Origin: Streptomyces sp. CBMA152
GTDB lineage: Bacteria; Actinomycetota; Actinomycetes; Streptomycetales; Streptomycetaceae
NCBI RefSeq assembly: GCF_014596475.1
Contig: NZ_MECJ01000009.1
Span: 62,001-126,000, forward strand
Reading direction: 5' to 3'
Length of the DNA stretch: 64,000 nt
Position 1 is the stretch's first letter; every line of letters begins with the position of its first letter. Of this stretch, positions 43,412 to 50,757 are shown in pieces. Below the pieces are notes generated by a model, which made no database searches, was not told where the DNA came from, and saw only the letters and a program-made list of their open reading frames with translations. Position numbers and translations under genes: made by a program.

Positions 43412-44884
43412 TCAGCGGCACAGGGTGCGCAGAGTGGTGAGGCAGTCTGCGGCCCGGCGCTGCGGGTCGGTGTCGGTGCTGGCCCAGGCGATCCGGGCGT
43501 CCGGCCGGATGAGGACGGAGGTGACGTTCCGCCAGATCGGCTGCGCCGCCTTGGTGTTGACGGTTCCTGCCCGTTGCTCCAGGCCATCGGTGCGGCACGG
43601 TGTCCGGGTCCCGCCGAGGTCCAGCAGTAGTGGTCGGCCATGGTGCATCAACGGGTGGGCAGTGGGTGCGTCGGCCGTGTCCAGGGCGAGGCCGGCCAGT
43701 CGGGTGCCGTTCAGCGGGTGCGCGCCGGGTGTGGTGTCGGCGGGGATCGGGGCGTCGAAGCCGGCGATCCGGCGGGCCCACTGGCGGTTGGTCTGCGGTT
43801 CGGCGAGCGCGGCGGACCAGACCCCGCGCAGGGCGATCTGCTCCGGGCTCGCCGCGGCGAACAGGGCGAGCTGCGCGCGGGTGTTGTCGATGACGGCGCG
43901 GGCGGCCGGTCGACGCTCCGTGTCGTAGGTGTCGAGTAGTCCATCGGGCGCCCGGCCCTGGAGGGTGGCAGCCAGCTTCCAGCCCAGGTTGGTGGTGTCC
44001 TGGATGCCGAGGTTCATGCCCTGCCCACCGGCCGGGAAGAACATGTGCGCCGCGTCCCCAGCCACCAGCACCCGTCCGGCCCGGTACCGCGCGGCCTGGC
44101 GGGTGGCGTTGCCGTAACGCGACAGCCACCGGGGGTTGCGGATACCGAGGTCCCGTCCCAGCAGCGTGCGGGTCTGCTCGCGCACCTCCTCCAGCGTCAG
44201 CGGTTCGCCGGTCCCGCGGTGCATGGTGGCTGTGGAGAGCCCCGCCAATCGGTGGACGCCGTCGCCGATCGGGGCCGCCAGGAACGAACCGGCCGGCCCG
44301 GTGGCGGCGAGCGGCGCGGTGGGCGGATCGTCGAGTTCTACGTCGGCGAGCCACCCGGTCAGTGTGGTGTCCTGACCGGGGAAGTCGATGCCGACGGCCT
44401 GTCGTACGGCGCTGCGGGTGCCGTCGCAGCCCACCACCCAGCGGGCCCGCACCGTCCGGTGGGTGCCGTCGGCCCGGATCACCACCTCGACGGCATCCGG
44501 CCCCTGGGTGAGCGAGACGACCTCCTGCCCGCGCAGCACCAGGGCGCCCACGGCGACCGCGTGCTCTTCCAAGAGTTGCTCGGTGACGGACTGACCGAGC
44601 GCCAGCATGAAGGGGTGGACCGCCCCGACGGTGGAGAAGTCCAACCGGGTGGTCGCCGCCCCGAAGTGGCCGGTCGGCACCGGCGTACCGCGTTCGATGA
44701 ACCGTTGCGCGAGGCCGCGGGTGGCGAAGGTGTCCAGCGTGCCGGCCTGCATGCCGACCGCGCGCGACCGTCCGTCCGGCGCCGCCCGGCGTTCCACGAC
44801 GGCCACCTCCACCCCGTGCAGGCGCAACTCCGCGGCGAGCCAGAGCCCCACCGGGCCGGCCCCGGCGATGAGCACGTCGAACAT
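43412..44884 (-). CDS. FAD-dependent monooxygenase (PHBH/RdmE-like)
   Basis: A 490-residue group A flavin monooxygenase: FDVLIAGAGPVGLWLAAELR at the N-terminus (FAD Rossmann), RWVVGCDGTRSAVRQ (DG motif) and VLVAGDAAHMFFPAGGQGMN (second FAD motif), with a short thioredoxin-like C-terminal domain. ATG 44884 has GAGGAAG eight bases upstream. Such enzymes hydroxylate polyketides or phenols and also include rifampicin-type monooxygenases that inactivate antibiotics. It is distinct from the enzyme at 21674. Adjacent genes give no clear partner. Confidence 0.9.
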   Translation of the reverse strand: MFDVLIAGAGPVGLWLAAELRLHGVEVAVVERRAAPDGRSRAVGMQAGTLDTFATRGLAQRFIERGTPVPTGHFGAATTRLDFSTVGAVHPFMLALGQSVTEQLLEEHAVAVGALVLRGQEVVSLTQGPDAVEVVIRADGTHRTVRARWVVGCDGTRSAVRQAVGIDFPGQDTTLTGWLADVELDDPPTAPLAATGPAGSFLAAPIGDGVHRLAGLSTATMHRGTGEPLTLEEVREQTRTLLGRDLGIRNPRWLSRYGNATRQAARYRAGRVLVAGDAAHMFFPAGGQGMNLGIQDTTNLGWKLAATLQGRAPDGLLDTYDTERRPAARAVIDNTRAQLALFAAASPEQIALRGVWSAALAEPQTNRQWARRIAGFDAPIPADTTPGAHPLNGTRLAGLALDTADAPTAHPLMHHGRPLLLDLGGTRTPCRTDGLEQRAGTVNTKAAQPIWRNVTSVLIRPDARIAWASTDTDPQRRAADCLTTLRTLCR

Positions 44885-45224
44885 GGCAACCACTTCCTCT
44901 CACTCGTGTCCCATTGCGAGTTCCCCGCTTGCCGCTTCAAGCGCCGTCACATGAGACAGACACCGACGCACTGTGCAGCAGCGGGGAGTTCGGGCATCAC
45001 CCGGTTTCACATGCCTCGACCGGCGGAGCTGACCGTGACCTCCTCCGGGGCGGGGCGGCGTCAGAGCGATCGCAGGCCATGTGAGGCCAAGCCCGGCTGG
45101 ACAGCCCCGGAGGAAAAGCCGTGATGACCGGGCCGCCACCGATCAGCGCGCCGCTGGTCGACGATTCGACGCCCGCCCAGTGCGCAGTGTTCGCTTCCCC
45201 GGACGGCCAGTTGTGCGCGCTGCG
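44885..45224. other. Intergenic, no supported gene
   Basis: No frame has a good start and protein-like composition. It lies upstream of the monooxygenase and downstream of the small MarR-linked gene, so it should contain the monooxygenase promoter, which I cannot place. Confidence 0.4.
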
Positions 45225-45515
45225 TTACGCGGCTTCGGCGAGGATCCGCTCCACTGCCGGGGAGCGGGGCTGGAAGACGTCGTTGAGGCCGATGGCGCGC
45301 AGGGCGGGAGCGAGTTCTCGCATCTGGGCGACGAGGGCGGCGTATTCGGGAGTGCCCTCGGTGAGGTCCTCCAGTCGAAGGGCGTTGGCGACGAATGCGG
45401 CCACCGAACCCTTGCGGACGGTCAGCCCGCCCATCGCGGTCGAGTCGACGCCCTCGGGCAGGACATCTTCCGGGCGTACGGCGGGCTGGTGCTGGTGCGT
45501 AGACGACTGCGTCAT
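45225..45515 (-). CDS. Small conserved-type protein of unknown function, divergent from MarR
   Basis: A 96-residue protein (VLPEGVDSTAMGGLTVRKGS, VAAFVANALRLEDLTEGTPE, VAQMRELAPALRAIGLNDVF). Soluble, helical, no motif I recognise. ATG 45515 is just downstream of operator-like site 1 (45541-45555), so it is probably the main target of the MarR protein. Reading frames upstream of this ATG cross the operators and were rejected. Confidence 0.7.
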   Translation of the reverse strand: MTQSSTHQHQPAVRPEDVLPEGVDSTAMGGLTVRKGSVAAFVANALRLEDLTEGTPEYAALVAQMRELAPALRAIGLNDVFQPRSPAVERILAEAA

Positions 45516-45540
45516 GACTGTCCTTTGCGTGCTTGATGTA

Positions 45541-45591
45541 CGTGCTTTCTGCACGCTGATTACGTTAGCAGGACTCCGTGCTTTCTGCACG
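45541..45591. promoter_or_regulatory. Two identical operator-like sites
   Basis: cgtgctttctgcacg occurs at 45541-45555 and again at 45577-45591. Each is a palindrome (cgtgc/gcacg, 5-base centre) and the two are 36 bp apart on centre, within the 88-bp divergent region between the small protein and MarR genes. This is the expected arrangement for MarR autorepression with control of the divergent gene. Confidence 0.8.
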
Positions 45592-45603
45592 TACCATCGG
45601 AGG

Positions 45604-46077
45604 GTGAGTAAAACGACACGTGACAGCACCTCCGCCGCCCGCGTAGCCGCAGCCATCGGGGCACTGACCCTGCGCGCCACCCGCGCCGGGCTCTACGGCC
45701 GACTGACCTCCGGAGTGGAAGGTGTGGACGCCACGACCTACCCCGTACTCTCCGGACTCGCCCGCACGGGACCCGCCACCGCCACCCAGCTCGCCGAGAC
45801 CATCGGAATGGACCGCACCGTCACCACCCGCTACGCGACCAGACTGCAGGAAGCCGGACTGATCACCCGCCACCCCGACCCCACCGACGCCCGCGCCACC
45901 AGACTGGCCCTCACCGCCGAAGGCGAAAGAGCGGTCACCACGTTGCGCGAGGCAATGGAGTCCTTCGTCGCGGAGGAGATGGCGACATGGCCCTCGGATG
46001 AGGCCACCGCCTTCGCCACGCGCCTGGAACGTCTGACGCAGTCGATCGCCCAGGGCGAGGCGGACCGGTCACGCTGA
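45604..46077 (+). CDS. MarR-family regulator
   Basis: A 157-residue winged-helix protein with the MarR core: LARTGPATATQLAETIGMDR (HTH), TVTTRYATRLQEAGLITRHP and the wing HPDPTDARATRLALTAEG with the conserved D-x-R. GTG 45604 follows a GGAGG ribosome binding site and lies only 13 bp after operator-like site 2, so binding there would block its own transcription. Ligand unknown. Confidence 0.92.
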   Translation: MSKTTRDSTSAARVAAAIGALTLRATRAGLYGRLTSGVEGVDATTYPVLSGLARTGPATATQLAETIGMDRTVTTRYATRLQEAGLITRHPDPTDARATRLALTAEGERAVTTLREAMESFVAEEMATWPSDEATAFATRLERLTQSIAQGEADRSR

Positions 46078-46415
46078 TGCGGGCTCAGATGGAGCGAGCG
46101 GCCCAGTGGGTCGGCCGACTGGAGGCCCCACGCTCAGAGTGACGGCAGGTGCGAATCGCCAGGATCCGCGTCAGGCCGCCGCCTCGCCGGGGCGTCGTGT
46201 GACCCGTCACGGCGGCATTGCGGGGTTTCAGCCGTCGTCTCCCTCACCCGCTCACGCACCCCTGTGTCACCACAGCGCCACCGACCGCTGAAGGCAACCG
46301 TGTTGCCCGACGGGGACGCCGGACTGCACCTGGTGACTCTGGTCCGGCCTCACACGCACCGGCACTATGGAGAGATCGGTTTCACCGTCGACGGGATCAC
46401 GCAGGGAGGCGCCCC
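46078..46415. other. Upstream region of the eCIS-linked DUF4157 gene
   Basis: 338 bp without a supported gene. The DUF4157 frame extends to 46218 but this part is Arg-rich and has no start signal. Likely holds the promoter. Confidence 0.4.
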
Positions 46416-48221
46416 GTGCGCGTCGTACATCAGGTACAGGGCCCGACCGCCAAGACGCCACGGCGGGAGCCGCCCGTCCAGCGCGCGGAGCACGAGACCG
46501 AGCGCCCACCCTCCGGGCTGCTGTCCCCGGCCGCCCTGCTCGACCTGCAGCGCTCCGCCGGGAACGCCGCCGTGGTGCGCGCGCTGCAACGGCGCGCCCG
46601 GCCCCCGCAGGACAGCTACGACCGGGGCGCGGTGCCACCCTCCACGGTCCCCAAGGTCCTCGGGAGCTCGGGCAAGCCGCTCGACGGGACCGTGCTCAAC
46701 GATATGGAGGCCCGCCTCGGCGCGGACTTCACGGACGTACGGGTGCACACGGGCGCCGACGCCCGGCGCTCGGCGCAGGAGCTGGGAGCACGCGCGTACA
46801 CCTCGGGCAACCACGTGGTCATCGGTGACGGAGGCGGCGACCGGCACACCCTCGCCCACGAGTTGACCCATGTGATCCAGCAGCGTCAGGGTCCCGTCGC
46901 GGGCACCGACCACGGCAACGGGCTGCACGTCAGCGACCCCCGGGACCGTTTCGAGCGGGCCGCCGAGGACAACGCCCGCCGCGCCCTCGCCCGCCCCCTC
47001 CCGGCCACCGCCGACGCCTCGCACGAGGGACACGAACACGACGGCGCACCCCACGGCCACGCCGCGCACGACACGAGGCCGGCGCGGACGACGGCCGCGA
47101 ACCCGGTGCAGCGCTTCGTCGTCGTCAACCCCGGCGACGCCAACTACCCGCACATGGGCACCCTCAACAACCAGGGGCAGCCCGGCCCCGCCGCCCCTGA
47201 CTTCTTCCCCAGCCAGGAGGCCCGTCCCCGCACCGTCCAGGACCCGCACACCGGGCCCCGGCAGGCCGACAGCTACGTGGCGGCCGACGGCAGCCTCAAC
47301 GTCGTGTACAACGGGCCGGTACCGCTGCGCCTGGCCGACAAGATGGACCTGGCGGTGGAGGACATCACCGACGGCCGCCAGGCCAAGACCTTCTTCGCCA
47401 CGTCCGAGCGGATCGAGCAGGCCAACGCCCAACTGCGCGGCAAGGTGCGTCTCGACCAGGCGGAGGGCTTTCTGACGCTGCGGCGCACCAGGCGGTTCCT
47501 CAACATCAAGGTGATGGACCAGCACCTGACGCTGTGGCAGGTCGAACCCGTGGTGCAGAACCCCGGACGCGGCCAGGCGCCGCAGCGCGGTCTGGAAGTG
47601 CGGCTCTCCCAGCGCTGCAACGAGATGGCGACGGAGGTCACCGCGAAGCCCGCGCCGCACTTCACCGGTGAGGACCTCTACTTCGAAGCCATCTTCAAGG
47701 TCATCGGCGAAATGGCGGGCTCGGCCGCGGCCAACGCCATCCGGACCCGCTACGAGAACGCCAGGAACGTGGTCATACGCGACCGGGACCAGCTGCCGCT
47801 GCTGGCGGCCGTCATCAGCGAGATGGTCCAGCAGGTCATGGCGTACCGCGACAACCCCGCACAACTGCCCCAGCTCCAGGCCGCGTACGAGAAGTTCAAG
47901 GTCAACGAATTCACGGCGAAGGCCGGCGTCGGGGACGTCTTCATGATCAAGGCGCTGCGCGCCGACTCCACCTCCGGCAGCCTGGACTTCCATCTCGCCG
48001 GCGTCGTGGCCAAGAGCGGACGCGACCACGTCACGATGGAGAACTTCGCACGGCACGAGGAGCTGGAGACCCTGAGCTCAGGTGACCCTCAGTGGTTCTT
48101 CCAGATGTACGGTCCCGCCCAGAGCATGCAGAGCTTCCACGAGCAGTGGGGCTGGGCGACCAGGTTCACCCCACAGAGCGGGGAGAACCGCCTCGTGCTG
48201 ACGATTCTGATCCAGGGCTGA
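46416..48221 (+). CDS. DUF4157 protein, candidate eCIS cargo
   Basis: A 601-residue protein. Residues about 30-200 are a DUF4157 domain (SPAALLDLQRSAGNAAVVRA, LGADFTDVRVHTGADARRSA, ARAYTSGNHVVIGDG) with zinc-protease-like HELTH at 148-152. Residues about 200-290 are a His/Pro-rich linker; 290-601 a separate domain with SQRCNEMATE (Cys401), SLDFHLAGVVAKSG (His526) and HVTMENFARH (Glu542/Asn543). DUF4157 is strongly associated with contractile injection cargo. GTG 46416 has GGAGG six bases upstream. A strong hairpin follows. It likely acts as an effector loaded by the system encoded downstream (inference). Confidence 0.85.
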   Translation: MRVVHQVQGPTAKTPRREPPVQRAEHETERPPSGLLSPAALLDLQRSAGNAAVVRALQRRARPPQDSYDRGAVPPSTVPKVLGSSGKPLDGTVLNDMEARLGADFTDVRVHTGADARRSAQELGARAYTSGNHVVIGDGGGDRHTLAHELTHVIQQRQGPVAGTDHGNGLHVSDPRDRFERAAEDNARRALARPLPATADASHEGHEHDGAPHGHAAHDTRPARTTAANPVQRFVVVNPGDANYPHMGTLNNQGQPGPAAPDFFPSQEARPRTVQDPHTGPRQADSYVAADGSLNVVYNGPVPLRLADKMDLAVEDITDGRQAKTFFATSERIEQANAQLRGKVRLDQAEGFLTLRRTRRFLNIKVMDQHLTLWQVEPVVQNPGRGQAPQRGLEVRLSQRCNEMATEVTAKPAPHFTGEDLYFEAIFKVIGEMAGSAAANAIRTRYENARNVVIRDRDQLPLLAAVISEMVQQVMAYRDNPAQLPQLQAAYEKFKVNEFTAKAGVGDVFMIKALRADSTSGSLDFHLAGVVAKSGRDHVTMENFARHEELETLSSGDPQWFFQMYGPAQSMQSFHEQWGWATRFTPQSGENRLVLTILIQG

Positions 48222-48222
48222 G

Positions 48223-48279
48223 CACGACGGTGCGGTGCGTTCACGGAACGAGGTTCCGTGAACGCACCGCACCGTCGTG
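48223..48279. terminator. Very strong bidirectional terminator hairpin
   Basis: Perfect 27-base arms (starting cacgacggtgcggtgcgttc) around a gag loop, between the converging DUF4157 gene (stop at 48221) and the minus-strand gene ending at 48329. It should stop transcription from both sides. Confidence 0.92.
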
Positions 48280-48328
48280 GTCAGGGGAAAACGCCGGTCT
48301 GGCCGTCATCCCCCGGAAAGCATCCGTC

Positions 48329-49675
48329 TCATCGTTTGACGTCGCTCAGGACCCCGCTCACGTTCAACACCTCATCGCATCCGGATGCCTGTTTCCCGGT
48401 GGCCGGCGTGCCGGGCTTCGCGCACGTCACCTTCGCGGTCACCGTGGCGTTCTCGGGAATCTCGATAGGTGTCACCCAGTGGTAGTCCTGGTTGCGGAAG
48501 GTCTCCAGAGCTATCGTGGTGATCTTGCGGTCTCCGAAGGTGATGATCAACACCCCTTCGTCGCCCTGGAAGTTGGCCACGACGATGTCCGTGATGCCGA
48601 AGGTCTTTCCGGCCGGTACCCGGTAGCCCCCCGTCTTCGTCGCGCCACCGTCCGTCTGGACGTCGATGGTCGCCGAGCTCTGCTGGCCGACGCCGTTGAC
48701 TGCGCCGGGCGCCGAGCCCGATCCGCTGCCGCCGCTGCCCGCCCCCGTCGCACCGCCGCCCGCGGGCTTGTCCTGACCGCCGGCTCCGGTACCGGTACCG
48801 GGCGCACCGCCCTGCTGGGTACCGCTGGGGCTCGGGCCCGGTGTCCTGACAGCCTCGTTGGCGGCCTGCTTGGCGGTGCTCCGTACGGCGGGCCGCACCA
48901 GTGCGAACCACGCGAGCAACAACGCCAGGAGCGCGGCGAGCACGGCGAGCAGCCACTTCGGGAAGACCGAGAGCTGAACGAACTCACCCTCCAGTGGCGG
49001 GCGTTGACCGGCGACGGCCCGCTCGCTCGGCGGCCGCCCCTGCCCCCTCCCGTCCGGGTCGCTCTCCTCGGCGTGCGCCACAGCGAGCTGGAACGGCCAG
49101 GTGACGGGCTTGCCGAACCAGATCACCTTGCCGGTCCGCACCCGCAGGCGAACCTCGGTGGACTCTCCCGGCTCCAGGTGGGGCCGGCTCGGCGTGAGGC
49201 CGAACCGCAGTTCCTCGCCCGCCTGTTGTCCGGTGATGGTGACGTCCGTGGCGGTGTTTCCCTGGTTGCGCACGGCGATCCGGTAGCGGGCGCCGAGCCA
49301 GCCGCGTCGGCGCCGTGGCTGGAGTTCGTGCTGCAGCTCCCGGAACGCCTCGACATGGACGGTCGTCTCCGGGACCCGCACCAACTCCGGGTGCTCCACG
49401 GGCAGTACGCGCACGCCGAGCGGGATGTCCCCCGCGCGGACGTCGGGCGAGCGGGGCGGGGCGAGATGTACCGTCACCGACTCGGACGTGCCCGGGTACA
49501 GCGAGACCCTGGCCGGTTCGACGGTGCTCCACGCGGCGCAGTCACCGACGATGTCGAGGGCGTAGGCCTCGACGATGTCGCTGTCGTTGCGGACGGTCAG
49601 GGTCGTGGTCGCCTCACCGCCGGGCGTCACCGTCACCGGCGGGATTTCGATTTCGGCAGATGCAGATGCGGTCAC
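48329..49675 (-). CDS. eCIS-linked membrane protein with Ig-like N-terminus
   Basis: A 448-residue protein. Residues 1-120 and 120-210 are Ig-like, NPCBM/COG1470-type modules (VTPGGEATTTLTVRNDSDIV, RYRIAVRNQGNTATDVTITG); one membrane helix at about 245-265 (WLLAVLAALLALLLAWFALV); then a Gly/Ser/Thr-rich linker and a C-terminal beta domain of about 110 residues (TFGITDIVVANFQGDEGVLI). No signal peptide, so the Ig part is probably cytoplasmic and the C-terminal domain outside. Similar proteins are annotated 'hydrolytic protein' in Streptomyces, without evidence of activity. GTG 49675. Divergent from the LuxR gene; may anchor the injection particle to the membrane (inference). Confidence 0.75.
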   Translation of the reverse strand: MTASASAEIEIPPVTVTPGGEATTTLTVRNDSDIVEAYALDIVGDCAAWSTVEPARVSLYPGTSESVTVHLAPPRSPDVRAGDIPLGVRVLPVEHPELVRVPETTVHVEAFRELQHELQPRRRRGWLGARYRIAVRNQGNTATDVTITGQQAGEELRFGLTPSRPHLEPGESTEVRLRVRTGKVIWFGKPVTWPFQLAVAHAEESDPDGRGQGRPPSERAVAGQRPPLEGEFVQLSVFPKWLLAVLAALLALLLAWFALVRPAVRSTAKQAANEAVRTPGPSPSGTQQGGAPGTGTGAGGQDKPAGGGATGAGSGGSGSGSAPGAVNGVGQQSSATIDVQTDGGATKTGGYRVPAGKTFGITDIVVANFQGDEGVLIITFGDRKITTIALETFRNQDYHWVTPIEIPENATVTAKVTCAKPGTPATGKQASGCDEVLNVSGVLSDVKR

Positions 49676-49894
49676 GCGGTGAACCTAAATCCCGTGCCGT
49701 CCGTAGCGCGAGAGACAGGAGGGCAACGGACGGGCAGTCAGGGTGCCCCCATCGTGCATCCCGGCGCTGCCCCCTCTGCACGGCTCACCACCCGCACGAC
49801 GCACGCCACCACACCAGGCCCCGTGCCGGCCCCGTGCGGACGGCCTGCTCGCGCAGGTCAGGACTGCAGGATCTCCAGAAACGAGTACGCATCA

Positions 49895-50617
49895 ATGGCA
49901 TTACACGACGAGCAGCGCTCGGTCATGGTCCCGGCGCAACTCCACAGATCGCCCGACCTGAGGGCGACAGTGCCCTCCGTCCCCCACACCACACCTCGCC
50001 GCACCTCCGTGTCCGTGTACGCGGAGGACCTGATCCTGCACACCGGCGTCGTCCAGCAGCTGCGCCAGCGGCCCGAGGTGGAGCTGCTCACGGACGCCGA
50101 GGCCGACCGGGCCCAGGCCTCGCTCGTCGTGGTGGACACCGTGGACGACGATGCCGTCCAACTGCTGCGCCAGCTGCGCCGCAACACCGCCACCCGCACC
50201 GGGCTCGTCGTCGGCACCTTCGGCCTGACAGGGCTGCAGACCGTCGTGGAGTGCGGGGTCGCCGGGGTGCTGCGGCGGGCGGAGGCCGACCAGGACCGGC
50301 TCCTGCACCTGATCAACACCCTCGCGAACGGGGAGGGGATGCTCCCCGGTGACCTGCTCGGCAAGCTCCTCGACCACCTGGGTGGCCTGCAGGGCGCCGC
50401 CCTTGGCCCGCGCGGGCTCGCCCAGTCCACCCTCACGGCGCGAGAGGCCGACATGCTCAAACTCGTCGCGGACGGCCTCGACACCGCCGAGATCGCGCAG
50501 AAGACGTCGTACTCGGAACGCACGGTGAAGAACGTCCTGCACGAGGTCACCACCCGTCTTCAGGTGCGCAACCGCGCCCACGCGGTCGGGTACGCGATGC
50601 GGCACGGGCTCATATAG
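49895..50617 (+). CDS. LuxR/NarL-type regulator with degenerate receiver
   Basis: A 240-residue protein. Residues about 35-160 resemble a response-regulator receiver (VSVYAEDLILHTGVVQQLRQ, ASLVVVDTVDDDAVQLLRQL), but the usual acidic pocket at the first strand is SVYAEDL and the phospho-Asp block is VVVDTVDDDA, so phosphorylation is doubtful. Residues 175-240 are a LuxR HTH (LTAREADMLKLVADGLDTAE, IAQKTSYSERTVKNVLHEVT). ATG 49895 is poor in ribosome binding site; ATG 49925 is an alternative. It heads the structural eCIS genes and probably controls them. No sensor kinase is adjacent. Confidence 0.85.
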   Translation: MALHDEQRSVMVPAQLHRSPDLRATVPSVPHTTPRRTSVSVYAEDLILHTGVVQQLRQRPEVELLTDAEADRAQASLVVVDTVDDDAVQLLRQLRRNTATRTGLVVGTFGLTGLQTVVECGVAGVLRRAEADQDRLLHLINTLANGEGMLPGDLLGKLLDHLGGLQGAALGPRGLAQSTLTAREADMLKLVADGLDTAEIAQKTSYSERTVKNVLHEVTTRLQVRNRAHAVGYAMRHGLI

Positions 50618-50757
50618 CAGGCGCACCGGCGGGCCGCTCGCTCTTGCCCGAAGGCGCAGGAACTCTTCCCCCGGGACAGGCCCCTGCGGCCTGTCCCCGG
50701 CCCCGTCCGGCCGTGAGGGTGGTGCCCGAAGACCGTTCCCAGACTGCGAGGTGGACC

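Noticed and set aside
46218..46415. N-terminal extension of the DUF4157 protein
   Set aside because: Arg-rich and without ribosome binding site; GTG 46416 has GGAGG at proper spacing.
48092..50617. 841-residue plus-strand frame across the eCIS control region
   Set aside because: The first 600 residues are antisense to the membrane protein gene at 48329-49675; only the LuxR part from 49895 is real.
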